Of a stretch of 64,000 nucleotides of DNA, positions 35,268-44,636 are shown piece after piece. Position 1 is the stretch's first letter; every line of letters starts with the position of its first letter. Origin of the DNA: Pseudaquidulcibacter sp041917055 (GTDB lineage Bacteria; Pseudomonadota; Alphaproteobacteria; Caulobacterales; Aquidulcibacteraceae); assembly GCA_041917055.1 (NCBI GenBank), contig JAYRYJ010000004.1, positions 1 to 64,000 on the forward strand. Direction: 5' to 3'. Position numbers and translations under genes: made by a program. The notes below the pieces were generated by a model. That model was not told the DNA's origin, searched no databases, and saw only the letters and a list, made by a program, of their open reading frames with translations.

Positions 35268-35741
35268 TTAATTTTTTTTGCCGCCATAAAGCGAAGAAAA
35301 AATACCGACCAAAATCAGAGCGATAAGCGCCCAATTTATCAAATTGCCCATTTGCATTTGGGTGGCAATTTCAAATCCTTGATTGGCAATCTGAAACCCT
35401 TTGCGGAGCACATGATCAGCTAAATAAAGGCAGAATATGAAAGGAATCATTGAACGATATCGCCACAGCGCGACCATTGCCAAAACCGTGAACAAAAGCA
35501 TTAAGACTGCCCAGGCCTGCGAAGAGCCTATTACTGCATGAGAAGCGATGTCCGACATTGCATCAAGAGGAATTCCATCTACATGTTGCAAGATGTGTTC
35601 GGGGGAAATTAAAGGGTTAAGACCCGATATATTGAAGCCCATAAGGAATTTCACGGCACTTATTAATGCGAAAATGATTAGGCCGAAAATATTTCCTTGA
35701 TAATTATTGTCAAAAGATTTGGGAAAGATACGTGATAACAT
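35268..35741 (-). CDS. Hypothetical integral membrane protein
   Basis: 157 residues with four likely membrane helices (about 18-36, 78-94, 97-113 and 133-150). A short periplasmic or cytoplasmic loop has ISPEHILQHVDGIPLD, and the end is Lys-rich (YGGKKN). No family is recognised. It stands alone between a methyltransferase and uvrB, and its ribosome site is weak. Even composition and helix pattern support a real gene. Confidence 0.6.
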   Translation of the reverse strand: MLSRIFPKSFDNNYQGNIFGLIIFALISAVKFLMGFNISGLNPLISPEHILQHVDGIPLDAMSDIASHAVIGSSQAWAVLMLLFTVLAMVALWRYRSMIPFIFCLYLADHVLRKGFQIANQGFEIATQMQMGNLINWALIALILVGIFSSLYGGKKN

Positions 35742-35796
35742 TGCAAACTCGTGATATGGTGTAATAATACACTACACGAATTCCGCAGACTGTCAA

Positions 35797-38025
35797 TTAC
35801 CCCATTTCCAATTCTTGTTTTTCTAAAATATGGATTTCATCGCGAAGGCGTGCTGCTTCTTCAAACTCCAATTCCGCTGCATGGGCGAGCATTCTTTTTT
35901 CTAATTCGGCAATGACCGCGCGCATATTATGCCCGGTTTTTGCCTTCTCTTTTGGTTTGGAAGACGACGGCGATTGCAATTGATTGACGCGATATTGTTC
36001 GGCGGCATCGGCCCCATAAACCGCCTCCATAATGTCTTTGATTTCGGATTTAACGGTCTTGGGTGTAATGCCATTTGCAAGATTATGCGCGGTTTGCTTG
36101 TCACGTCGCCGATTGGTTTCCTTCATGGCGCGTTCCATAGATCCGGTTATTTTATCGGCATAAAGAATAACCCGCGCCTCGGAATTTCGCGCCGCGCGCC
36201 CAATAGTCTGCACTAAAGAAGTTTCGGAACGCAAAAATCCTTCTTTATCTGCATCAAGAATACAAACAAGGCCGCATTCAGGAATGTCTAAGCCCTCACG
36301 CAAAAGATTAATACCGACCAGAATATCAAACACACCGGTGCGCAAATCGCGCACAATTTCAATACGTTCAACAGTATCTATATCGGAATGCATATAACGA
36401 ACACGCATTCCTTGTTCGAATAAATAATCGGTCAAATCCTCGGCCATTTTTTTGGTTAGGGTCGTGATTAAAACCCTATGACCATCGGCAATCGCGCGGC
36501 GGCATTCATCGAGGCAATCGTCAACTTGGGTGCGACCATGGGCATGAACGGGACGCACCTCGACCGGTGGATCAATAAGGCCAGTCGGGCGAATGACTTG
36601 TTCAGTGAAAACCCCGCCAGTGCGCGTCAATTCCCATGGGCCAGGGGTGGCGGAAACGAAAACCGATTGCGGGCGCATTGCGTCCCATTCTTCGAACCTT
36701 AGCGGGCGATTATCCATGCAAGACGGGAGGCGGAAGCCGAAATCAGATAATGTGCGCTTGCGATTATAATCGCCCCTAAACATGCCACCAATTTGTGGGA
36801 TAGTTTGATGGCTTTCATCAACGAAAATAATTGCATTTTGCGGCAAATATTCAAATAGAGTAGGGGGCGGCTCACCAGGATGTCTTCCAGTCAGAAAGCG
36901 CGAATAATTTTCAATGCCTGCGCAAAACCCGGTCGCCATCATGGTTTCAAGGTCAAATTTGGTGCGCTCTTTTATGCGTTGCGCCTCTAAAAGCATTCCG
37001 TTTTGCTCGAACCATTCGACACGCGCTTCCATCTCCGCCTTTATTCTTACCATTGCCGCAGAGAGGGCGGGGCGCGGCAAAGTATAGTGATTATTGGCAT
37101 AGATTTTAACCGTTTCAAAAGTGTCGGTCTTTTTGCCCGTTAGAGGGTCAAATTCGATAATATTTTCAATCTCATCGCCGAAAAAATTAATACGCCACGC
37201 CCTGTCTTCCATATGTGAGGGGAACACATCCAAAACATCACCCTTAACGCGGAATGTGCCGCGCGTGAAAGCCATGTCATTGCGCTTATATTGAAGGGCG
37301 ACCAATTCCTTAGTTAGGCGAGTTAAATCGCACAATTCACCGGCATTCAAGGTTATTGTCATAGAAGAATAAGATTCAACCGAACCAATACCATAAATAC
37401 ATGATACGGACGCAACAATGATTACGTCATCGCGTTCGAGCAATGCGCGGGTTGCCGAATGGCGCATTCGGTCGATTTGTTCATTAACTTGGCTTTCTTT
37501 TTCGATATAAGTGTCAGTGCGCGGCACATAGGCTTCGGGCTGATAATAATCATAATAAGAAACAAAATACTCCACCGCATTATTGGGAAAAAATGACTTA
37601 AACTCCCCATATAATTGCGCCGCAAGGGTTTTATTATGTGCAAGGATTAAAGCGGGGCGCTGTGTGCGCTCAATAACTTGCGCCATTGTAAAGGTCTTGC
37701 CTGAACCGGTAACACCCAAGAGAACTTGGTCGCGTTCGCCATTGCCGATATTTTCAACCAATTCATTGATTGCATAAGGTTGATCACCCGATGGTTGATA
37801 AGGCGCTACAAGTTCAAATTTGCGCCCGCCTTCTAACTTGGGCGGCATATCGGGTAGATGTGGCGTCCATTCAGGTGGCGCGAGATTGCCGCGATGGTCA
37901 AGCACGTCATAATCGAAATCATAAAAAAACTTTGGTCGCGGTGCCTCTGTCAAGCCCATTTTTTCGCGGTTCTTCGCCGCTTCTTCTTTGGAAGTTATTG
38001 GTTGAGGTGTCGGTTTGCGCGCCAT
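35797..38025 (-). CDS. uvrB: Excinuclease ABC subunit B
   Basis: 742 residues: a UvrB core with a 65-residue N-terminal extension, as in many alphaproteobacteria. Walker A GVTGSGKT is at 104-111. The beta-hairpin region YYDYYQPEAYVPRTDTYIEK, DESH, the helicase motif TIGRAARN, and a C-terminal UVR motif (ELEFEEAARLRDEI) are present. It is the damage-verifying helicase of nucleotide excision repair, working with UvrA and UvrC. A LexA-type box overlaps its translation start region. Confidence 0.97.
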   Translation of the reverse strand: MARKPTPQPITSKEEAAKNREKMGLTEAPRPKFFYDFDYDVLDHRGNLAPPEWTPHLPDMPPKLEGGRKFELVAPYQPSGDQPYAINELVENIGNGERDQVLLGVTGSGKTFTMAQVIERTQRPALILAHNKTLAAQLYGEFKSFFPNNAVEYFVSYYDYYQPEAYVPRTDTYIEKESQVNEQIDRMRHSATRALLERDDVIIVASVSCIYGIGSVESYSSMTITLNAGELCDLTRLTKELVALQYKRNDMAFTRGTFRVKGDVLDVFPSHMEDRAWRINFFGDEIENIIEFDPLTGKKTDTFETVKIYANNHYTLPRPALSAAMVRIKAEMEARVEWFEQNGMLLEAQRIKERTKFDLETMMATGFCAGIENYSRFLTGRHPGEPPPTLFEYLPQNAIIFVDESHQTIPQIGGMFRGDYNRKRTLSDFGFRLPSCMDNRPLRFEEWDAMRPQSVFVSATPGPWELTRTGGVFTEQVIRPTGLIDPPVEVRPVHAHGRTQVDDCLDECRRAIADGHRVLITTLTKKMAEDLTDYLFEQGMRVRYMHSDIDTVERIEIVRDLRTGVFDILVGINLLREGLDIPECGLVCILDADKEGFLRSETSLVQTIGRAARNSEARVILYADKITGSMERAMKETNRRRDKQTAHNLANGITPKTVKSEIKDIMEAVYGADAAEQYRVNQLQSPSSSKPKEKAKTGHNMRAVIAELEKRMLAHAAELEFEEAARLRDEIHILEKQELEMG

Positions 38026-38030
38026 AAAAA

Positions 38031-38045
38031 GAACATAAGAGAAAC
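38031..38045 (-). promoter_or_regulatory. Candidate LexA (SOS) box upstream of uvrB
   Basis: On the minus strand the segment reads GTTT-N7-GTTC, one mismatch from the alphaproteobacterial LexA consensus GTTC-N7-GTTC, 5 to 20 bases before the uvrB ATG. The close position would let LexA block transcription or early elongation. No transcription start is known here. Confidence 0.45.
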
Positions 38046-38090
38046 GAAACTTTTTTCAAGCCAAGACTATCTTATTGCTGACACAAACTG

Positions 38091-38789
38091 TCAGTATCCA
38101 ATATGGGCTAGGTGCGCCTCCAGCGCCAATAATCCCAAAAATCCAACAAAGAACATCGAAGTAATCAAGGGACTATCGGGTTTTTCATGTGCCTCAACCA
38201 ATAATTCCTCGGTAACGAGATATAATAGAGCGATTAGGGCAAAAGAATATGCGGTTGCAACCCAAAATTCCGGCAAAGTGTGAACCGGCGCACCCAATAA
38301 TGCGCCTATTGGCAATGCAATGCCAACCAAAAAGGCGGACGCGATTTGTGTGATGGTTTTGGAAAAAATTGATTTAAGTTCGGCACCAATTGTCAGCCCC
38401 AAAAATAATATTTCCAAACTTAGAGCGAAAAGTAATAAAGCGCCCTGCTTTTGACCTGCGGCGAATGCTATGCCTAAAACCAATCCGTCAATGAAAATAT
38501 CGACGCCAATCAGTATGAAAAGTGCCACATTACCTTTAAATTTAGAGCCAATAGACTTGACCGCAAACATTGTGAAAAGTCCCAAAGCGCCGCCAAACAA
38601 AATGGCATAGATATTCGCATCATGTTGCACATCAGGCAAAATTTCGGTCGCCGCCGCAGCAAAAACTACGCCCGCTGCAAGGTGCTGCAAACCTGCCAAA
38701 AGCTTTTCATTCGGGTGAAATTTTCGTGAAATCATGGCACCCACAAAAATGCAGACCCATGGAATAATTGTAAACTGCCAGGCACTCAT
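38091..38789 (-). CDS. ZIP-like membrane transporter with degenerate metal-site motifs
   Basis: 232 residues with about eight hydrophobic segments. HLAAGVVFAAAATEILPDV and the fold order match the ZIP family. The usual TM4 His-Asn/Ser-x-x-Asp-Gly is GVDIFIDGL here, with His replaced by Asp. The TM5 His-Glu-x-Pro-His-Glu is LEILFLGL, keeping only the Glu. Zinc transport is therefore uncertain. It is unlinked to other metal genes. Confidence 0.65.
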   Translation of the reverse strand: MSAWQFTIIPWVCIFVGAMISRKFHPNEKLLAGLQHLAAGVVFAAAATEILPDVQHDANIYAILFGGALGLFTMFAVKSIGSKFKGNVALFILIGVDIFIDGLVLGIAFAAGQKQGALLLFALSLEILFLGLTIGAELKSIFSKTITQIASAFLVGIALPIGALLGAPVHTLPEFWVATAYSFALIALLYLVTEELLVEAHEKPDSPLITSMFFVGFLGLLALEAHLAHIGY

Positions 38790-38839
38790 TCGCCGATTTT
38801 ACCGTCAAGAAAACAATATGCAATGCGGCATATGCCTCA

Positions 38840-39637
38840 TTATTCTTTGGTTAGAATAGGATCCGCAGAAGTTCCATCGGGACGGTTTGGATATTTACAA
38901 TTCTCAAGTCCCTTTTCTTTGCACAATTCGATTGGTGTTTTTACGCGCGGTGGCTTTTTGCCAAAAGGTATGCAAACTTGATACTTGCCGCCGCTTTCAT
39001 TCTCACAGGGTTCGCGCCAACCCGCCATTTTTTTGGAATTCATTTCGGCATTTGAAAAGCCGGTCACTTTTTGCGGATTGTATTTTGGTGCTTGAACCGC
39101 TTTTACCATTTGTTTGGCATCATCAGTGGGTGGGCAATCTTTTGGCCTATCTTCTTTGTCAATTTTTCGGCAATCAATGGCATAGACAGTTTTTTCAACC
39201 CCTTCGGAAAAACTAGGTAATGAGTTTTGGACTTTTGCACCACTATTAGTATTTATCCCCGAACTTGTGGAATCCCCTGAATTAGTGGCTTCAGGCGAAT
39301 TTGTGCCCACTAAGGAACTTGGTTCGCCCGTTCCTTTCTTTGTCGTAACAATTCGAGCATTATTTTTATTTGCAATTATTGGCGGCGGTATCTGTTTTTG
39401 GACTTCTTGATTTTTGGATTGAATTTTTGCCAGTGCTTTCACGACTTCGGGCTTTAGTTCTATTTTGCGAGTTACTTCAGCCTCAACGGCGAAATCCTTG
39501 AAGTTCAAATTGCTCAAAAACTTGGGAGGATCGGAATTTATCAAACCATATATAATTAAGGCAAACAGAATGGTCGCAACTATTCGCGAAAATAATTTGA
39601 TTTCGCGATTATTTATTTCTACCAAAAGCCCAGCCAT
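38840..39637 (-). CDS. Hypothetical single-pass membrane protein with Cys-containing periplasmic region
   Basis: 265 residues. One membrane helix lies at about 17-35. A long flexible Ser/Thr/Asn-rich linker (about 95-140) follows, then a C-terminal region with six cysteines (for example DCRKI, KDCPP, REPCENES, QVCIPFG, ELCKEK and ENCKYPN) spaced as in disulphide-bonded periplasmic domains. The inside-N topology and linker recall TonB-like or protein-export accessory proteins, but no domain is recognised. Confidence 0.55.
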   Translation of the reverse strand: MAGLLVEINNREIKLFSRIVATILFALIIYGLINSDPPKFLSNLNFKDFAVEAEVTRKIELKPEVVKALAKIQSKNQEVQKQIPPPIIANKNNARIVTTKKGTGEPSSLVGTNSPEATNSGDSTSSGINTNSGAKVQNSLPSFSEGVEKTVYAIDCRKIDKEDRPKDCPPTDDAKQMVKAVQAPKYNPQKVTGFSNAEMNSKKMAGWREPCENESGGKYQVCIPFGKKPPRVKTPIELCKEKGLENCKYPNRPDGTSADPILTKE

Positions 39638-39731
39638 AATCGGACTTAGCGAAATAAGGTCTATGATTGCACCTTAAAAATGCGTCATAATTCGTTTATT
39701 CATTGAATATGAAAGAAGTTTAATTCTATTT

Positions 39732-40196
39732 TTATTTGGCATCACGGAAGCGTTCGCGTTCCCATGACAAAATCGCCCAAGCGTGGGAATCATGGCGGAC
39801 TTTTTTAATCGCATCCTCTATACTCATCCAAATTAATGCATGGTCAGGTTCGGTTGGTGCATGCGCTTGCCCTGTAACTTCGACTTCGAAAAAGCAGGCA
39901 AGGGAATTGGTTGGCTTCTCTTCATTTATCCAATATTGACCTGATCTGCATAATTGGCGAATTGGCCAAACGTCAAGGCCGACTTCTTCGTCAAATTCGC
40001 GGATTAATGCCTCTGGTTCGCTTTCGTCTTGTTCAATACCGCCGCCCGGAAGGTCATATTTATATTCATCGCGCTTACCGATACGGACAATAGCGATCTT
40101 ATTATGCTCTCCCATGCAAATGCCATAGACACTTGGGCGTTCTTTATAACAGATTGAAGGTTTTTGTTTGCCGAATTGAATCGCGAAATGCGCCAT
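39732..40196 (-). CDS. Nudix hydrolase
   Basis: 154 residues with a perfect Nudix box (G52-x5-E58-x7-R66-E67-F-D-E70-E71-V-G73-L). Nudix enzymes hydrolyse nucleoside diphosphate derivatives. This stand-alone form gives no hint of substrate. It is divergent from the DUF4349 lipoprotein gene. Confidence 0.88.
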   Translation of the reverse strand: MAHFAIQFGKQKPSICYKERPSVYGICMGEHNKIAIVRIGKRDEYKYDLPGGGIEQDESEPEALIREFDEEVGLDVWPIRQLCRSGQYWINEEKPTNSLACFFEVEVTGQAHAPTEPDHALIWMSIEDAIKKVRHDSHAWAILSWERERFRDAK

Positions 40197-40271
40197 AAAT
40201 TTGCCCTTATTTTGGGGTGAATGGGCTATATATTGAATTCTAAATGTGTCAAGATATTTGCGGAGGAAACC

Positions 40272-41249
40272 ATGCGCTATTCAAATTCACCTTTGGTATT
40301 AGTGGCAATCGGATTGATTGCATTAAGCGGTTGCGGAAATGCAAAAGAAGCTGGCGTCTCTGAGCTGATGCAAGATAAAGCAATTATGGTCGAAAAAGAG
40401 CGCAGTGCTGTGGACGCAAAGCCTGCCCCATCAATGCAAGCAGCAGATGCGGCAATGGCCGAAGTTAAATCCGACGCTGGGGGAGAAGCTGCTACTAATG
40501 CCACCCAGTCCCCACCTACAATAAACCTCCCAATGCTTGCATATTCTTATTCAATGAATGTCAGGCTACCATTAAATAAAGTTGTGCCTCAGATGCGTGC
40601 TGATTTAGATAAATGCGTTAAAGCCGGGGCCTCACTTTGCCAATTGGTAAATTCGGAATCTAGCGAAACCGACGGTAGTGCAAACGCCAGTCTTTCAATA
40701 CGCGCTGAACCAAAATGGCTCGAAACCTTCAAATCCGGCGTCGATAAAGATGCAAAATCAAGCGGTGGTAGAGTTATGGGCTCGAGCGTTTCAAGCGAAG
40801 ACCTTACCTTGGAAATCACCGATACCGAGGCAAGATTGCGCGCCTTAACTGCATTGCGCGCAAGGCTTGAAAAAATCATTGCCGAACGCCCGGGCAAACT
40901 CGCTGATTTATTAGAGGCAGAAAAGGAATTAGCGCGTGTTCAAGGCGAAATCGATTCATTCAATTCACAATTGAATGTCGCCAAAGCACGCGTGCAAATG
41001 TCGATTTTGCGGATTGAGTATTCGGCGGTTTCATCCGCTGTCAATAATGGAATTTTCGAACCAATTCTTTCAGCGATAAGCGGCTTTTTCGCGACAATGC
41101 TTAGTGTTTTCGCATTTATGATTAACGCATTGGCCGTAATCTTGCCAATCGCAATTATACTTATTCCATTGGGATTTTTTGGAAGAAACTATTGGAACAT
41201 GCGCAAAGCCAAAAAGGCCGCCAAAGCGGAAGAGGCAAAAACCCAATAG
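40272..41249 (+). CDS. DUF4349 membrane lipoprotein
   Basis: 325 residues from the ATG at 40272, preceded by GGAGGAAA. An earlier start at 40221 adds an unlikely leader. The lipobox LSGC has acylated Cys21. DUF4349 features are a folded domain (about 90-190), a coiled coil with the family-typical RLRALTALRARLEKII and ARVQGEIDSFNSQL, and a C-terminal membrane helix (about 275-305) with a basic tail. The function of the family is unknown; an envelope-stress role has been suggested in some species. Confidence 0.8.
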   Translation: MRYSNSPLVLVAIGLIALSGCGNAKEAGVSELMQDKAIMVEKERSAVDAKPAPSMQAADAAMAEVKSDAGGEAATNATQSPPTINLPMLAYSYSMNVRLPLNKVVPQMRADLDKCVKAGASLCQLVNSESSETDGSANASLSIRAEPKWLETFKSGVDKDAKSSGGRVMGSSVSSEDLTLEITDTEARLRALTALRARLEKIIAERPGKLADLLEAEKELARVQGEIDSFNSQLNVAKARVQMSILRIEYSAVSSAVNNGIFEPILSAISGFFATMLSVFAFMINALAVILPIAIILIPLGFFGRNYWNMRKAKKAAKAEEAKTQ

Positions 41250-41319
41250 AAAAGAATAGAAAATTCTTGAAGATTTGAACGCCCGTCTCTATCATCTCTC
41301 TCTAAATAGGGAGAGATGT

Positions 41320-42183
41320 ATGGCGGTTTTCAAAAAGTTATTGCTTGGCTCATTGGGATTTTTGGTGCTTGGTTCATGTGCATCTAATTCAGATAAAACT
41401 AACCTAAATGTTGTAGATTTAAATTCTTCTGACCTAATTGCAGCGATATCAGGCGCGCAACGGATTGATGCTCATAGGGACATCTATCGTCATCCGAAAG
41501 AAACTTTGGGCTTTTTTGAAATTAAGCCAAGTGACAAAGTTTTGGAAATTTGGCCTGGGCAGGGTTGGTATTCGACGATAATAGCGCCATATTTAAAAAA
41601 CGGGAACGGAGAATATATCGCCGCGCTTACGCATTCTGAAAACCCATCAGAACAGACTTTGAAAAATATTCAAAATTTCAAAGACAAATTTACAAACAAT
41701 ACGGCAATTTATGGTAACGTGAACATAACCTATTTTGGGGCGAAATCGCCGGAATTATCGGTGCCAAATTCCGTTGATAAAGTTTTGACATTTCGCAATA
41801 TCCATAATTGGATGGGCGCGGGATTTGCCGAAAAAGCGTTCAAAGATTTTTATTGGGTTCTAAAACCAGGCGGTGTTTTAGGTGTAGTTGAACATCGCGC
41901 AAATAACGATAAGCCACAAGATCTGAAAGCCGCTGACGGCTATGTTCGTGAAGATTATGTAATTGAATTGGCAACGAAAGCCGGCTTTAAATTGGTTTCT
42001 TCTTCGAGTGTTAATAATAACCCAAAAGATACAAAAGACCATCCGTTCGGCGTTTGGACTTTGCCGCCAAATCTAAGAACATCTAAATTCGGGCAACCAG
42101 CAAATCCTGATTTTGATTCAAGCAAATATAAGGAAATTGGCGAAAGCGACCGAATGACCCTTAAGTTTGTGAAGCCGAAATAG
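41320..42183 (+). CDS. Exported lipoprotein-type class I methyltransferase-like protein
   Basis: 287 residues from the ATG at 41320 (ribosome site GGGAGAG). The N-terminus is a lipoprotein signal, VLGSC, with lipidated Cys near residue 20. The body is a methyltransferase fold: VLEIWPGQGWYSTIIAPYL (motif I), TFRNIHNWMG, FYWVLKPGGVLGVVEHR. Related predicted methyltransferases with signal peptides are widespread in alphaproteobacteria (COG4798 type). How a SAM enzyme would work outside the cytoplasm is unclear, so the biochemical role is open. Confidence 0.75.
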   Translation: MAVFKKLLLGSLGFLVLGSCASNSDKTNLNVVDLNSSDLIAAISGAQRIDAHRDIYRHPKETLGFFEIKPSDKVLEIWPGQGWYSTIIAPYLKNGNGEYIAALTHSENPSEQTLKNIQNFKDKFTNNTAIYGNVNITYFGAKSPELSVPNSVDKVLTFRNIHNWMGAGFAEKAFKDFYWVLKPGGVLGVVEHRANNDKPQDLKAADGYVREDYVIELATKAGFKLVSSSSVNNNPKDTKDHPFGVWTLPPNLRTSKFGQPANPDFDSSKYKEIGESDRMTLKFVKPK

Positions 42184-42311
42184 AGTATTTGGATTCGGGT
42201 TAGTGAATATATTGCCTGATTTTCTAAAGATTAATTCCGCTTTTTTTCAGCATTCGCCCTTGATAAAATATATCAATCAAGGCACGACATTTTCACAATA
42301 ATTTGGCGAAG

Positions 42312-42332
42312 CGATGTGCATTTTTCCCTTTT
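42312..42332 (+). promoter_or_regulatory. Hairpin in the mreB upstream region
   Basis: A 7-bp stem (TTTTCCC with GGGAAAA) with a T-rich 7-base loop, 58 bases before the mreB ATG. It could be the end of the upstream transcript or a leader structure of the mre operon. A second dyad (CCTTGAT...ATCAAGG-like) is near 42257-42285. Confidence 0.35.
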
Positions 42333-42390
42333 TAGGGGAAAAGTGTAAGTTGCGCTTTGACCTCAGTGAATAATAAAGAGAAAATTGCAG

Positions 42391-43425
42391 ATGTTTAATT
42401 GGTTTAGTTCGGATATGGCAATCGATTTAGGGACTGCCAACACTTTGGTATATGTAAAAGGTCGCGGTATCGTTTTGAACGAACCTTCTGTGGTTGCATA
42501 TTCAGTAAAGAATGGTCGTAAAGTTGTGCAGGCTGTGGGCGATGCGGCAAAATTGATGTTGGGTCGTACCCCGGGTCAGATAGAAGCTATTCGCCCGATG
42601 CGCGATGGCGTTATTGCGGATTTCGAAGTTGCCGAAGAAATGATTAAGCATTTCATTAAGCGCGTCCATGCAGATTCAAAAGCACTAATTCGCGGTCGTC
42701 CACGCATTGTTATTTGCGTCCCATCTGGTGCAACGCCGGTCGAAAGACGCGCCATACAAGATTCTGCGCTAAATGCTGGTGCTTTAGATGCATGGTTAAT
42801 CGAGGAGCCAATGGCGGCGGCAATCGGCGCGGGTTTGGCAATCGACCAGCCATCAGGCTCAATGGTTGTCGATATTGGTGGTGGCACAACCGAAGTTGCA
42901 GTATTGTCACTTGAGGGTATTGTGTATGCGCGTTCGGTGCGCGTTGGTGGCGACAAAATGGACGAATGCATCATTTCGCATTTGCGCCGCACTGAGAACC
43001 TTTTGATAGGTGAAACCACCGCTGAGCGGATAAAGAAAGAAATTGGCTCTGCCATTATTCCTGCTGATGGTGTTGGCCTGCAAATGAAAGTAAAGGGCCG
43101 CGATTTAATCCATGGTATTCCGCGCGAGGCCGATATTTCAGAAGCCGCAATTGCCACTGCTTTAGCAGATCCGGTTGAGGAAATTATTGATGCGGTTCAC
43201 ACCGCTCTTGAAACGACACCACCTGAATTGGCGGCGGATATTGTGGAAAAAGGCATTATGCTGACTGGCGGTGGGGCCTTATTGCGTAACCTTGACACCA
43301 TTTTGCGTCAAAGAACCGGACTTCCGGTTTCGGTTGCAGATGATGCTTTGTCATGTGTTGTTTTGGGCACTGGGAAATGTGCCGAAGATATTGAACAATG
43401 GAAGGGCATTCTAACCAAAGTATAA
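42391..43425 (+). CDS. mreB: Rod shape-determining actin homologue MreB
   Basis: 344 residues from the ATG at 42391 (an in-frame TTG at 42385 is less likely). The actin-fold phosphate-1 loop is DLGTANTLVYVKGRG, phosphate-2 is VVDIGGGTTEVAVLS, and the adenosine motif is MLTGGGALLRNLD. The N-terminal MFNWFSSDMAID carries the membrane-binding amphipathic start. It opens the cluster mreB-mreC-mreD-mrdA-rodA for cell-wall elongation, with mreC 10 bases on. Confidence 0.97.
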   Translation: MFNWFSSDMAIDLGTANTLVYVKGRGIVLNEPSVVAYSVKNGRKVVQAVGDAAKLMLGRTPGQIEAIRPMRDGVIADFEVAEEMIKHFIKRVHADSKALIRGRPRIVICVPSGATPVERRAIQDSALNAGALDAWLIEEPMAAAIGAGLAIDQPSGSMVVDIGGGTTEVAVLSLEGIVYARSVRVGGDKMDECIISHLRRTENLLIGETTAERIKKEIGSAIIPADGVGLQMKVKGRDLIHGIPREADISEAAIATALADPVEEIIDAVHTALETTPPELAADIVEKGIMLTGGGALLRNLDTILRQRTGLPVSVADDALSCVVLGTGKCAEDIEQWKGILTKV

Positions 43426-43435
43426 GGATTAGAGA

Positions 43436-44599
43436 ATGGCACGGCGGGTTACCCATAGACGGCAGCAAGGTGTAAATTTCGGGGCAATACTTGGTGTTGT
43501 TTTGGCTTTGGCCTTGATTGGCGGCGCCGTTTTCTTTGTTAAAAAGAATAATAATCAAACTAATGGTATTATGTCCGACGCATCGGCCATAATTGGCGGC
43601 GCATTAAATGCGCCCGTTAATTGGGTCAAAAATGCAGGAAATTTTGCGACGTCCTATTTTGCGAATGCCGAAGAAGTGCGTCGCCTTCGCCGCGAAAATC
43701 AAGCGCTTTTAGAATGGCGTGACAGCGCGCGCGCAATCGCCGAAAAACTGGCAACTTATGAAAAGTTAAATAATATTAAAAGTGAAAACACCGCTTTGAC
43801 GCTGATTGGGCGTATGGTCGCTGAAACTAATGGGCCCTTTACTCGTTCGGGTATTGTAAACGTCGGTAGCCAACAGGGGGCGGCGGCAAATTGGGTCGCA
43901 ATAAATCAATTAGGGTATGTCGGTCGCGTGGTTTCTGTTGATAAGAATTCGTCGCGCATTTTATTGGCAACCGATTCAGACAGTCGCATTTCCATAATGG
44001 GAGAGGAAACGCGGGCGCGCGCCATAATGATTGGCGACAAGACTGATGCCCCTGTCTTAGAACATCTTTCTATTCCCGCAACAATGAAAAAAGGCGAAAG
44101 GATTGTGACCTCGGGTGATGATGGCATAATACCGCGCGGTATTGCTATCGGTATTGCCGATATTGGGCCTGATAATAAATGGCGGGTAAAACTGAATACT
44201 AACTCGGCGGCGATTGATTATGTGAAATTGATTTCGCCAAATTTCGTTCCGACACCAGGTGACAGGACAAATGGGCTTGATTTCGGCGCGCCACTTCCGG
44301 CCACAAATCAAGCAGGCGGGGCGATATTACCGCTTGATGCCGGTTCTGCGCCAATGCCGGTCGCCGAAACACCTCAGGCGATTGCACAGGCGCAAGAATT
44401 ACGAAAAGTGAAAGAGGAATTGGCGAAAACCAAAAAACAAAATCTCGATGCTGTTCCAAAAGCTGCAGAACCAAAAGGCCAAGAAGTTATCCTACCGAAA
44501 ATTGAACCAAAAACTGAACCGGTCGCCGAACCAAAAGTGAAACCCAAAGATACAGAACCAAAAGTCGAACCGCCAAAAGCGGAAAAGACCGGTGGTTAG
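43436..44599 (+). CDS. mreC: Rod shape-determining protein MreC
   Basis: 387 residues. One membrane helix (about 21-42), then a coiled-coil region (NAEEVRRLRRENQALLEWRDSA), then the MreC beta domains (about 130-275) with LIGRMVAETNGPFTRSGIVNVGSQQG. The last 100 residues are a Pro/Glu/Lys-rich tail, longer than in E. coli but common in alphaproteobacteria. MreC links MreB to PBP2 in the elongasome. Confidence 0.94.
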   Translation: MARRVTHRRQQGVNFGAILGVVLALALIGGAVFFVKKNNNQTNGIMSDASAIIGGALNAPVNWVKNAGNFATSYFANAEEVRRLRRENQALLEWRDSARAIAEKLATYEKLNNIKSENTALTLIGRMVAETNGPFTRSGIVNVGSQQGAAANWVAINQLGYVGRVVSVDKNSSRILLATDSDSRISIMGEETRARAIMIGDKTDAPVLEHLSIPATMKKGERIVTSGDDGIIPRGIAIGIADIGPDNKWRVKLNTNSAAIDYVKLISPNFVPTPGDRTNGLDFGAPLPATNQAGGAILPLDAGSAPMPVAETPQAIAQAQELRKVKEELAKTKKQNLDAVPKAAEPKGQEVILPKIEPKTEPVAEPKVKPKDTEPKVEPPKAEKTGG

Positions 44600-44636
44600 G
44601 TTATTGATTTGACTATTCAGAAATAGTTCCAAATTT

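Noticed and set aside
35010..35423. 137-codon plus-strand frame after the methyltransferase
   Set aside because: It runs into the opposite strand of a membrane protein gene, has no ribosome site and has unlikely composition.
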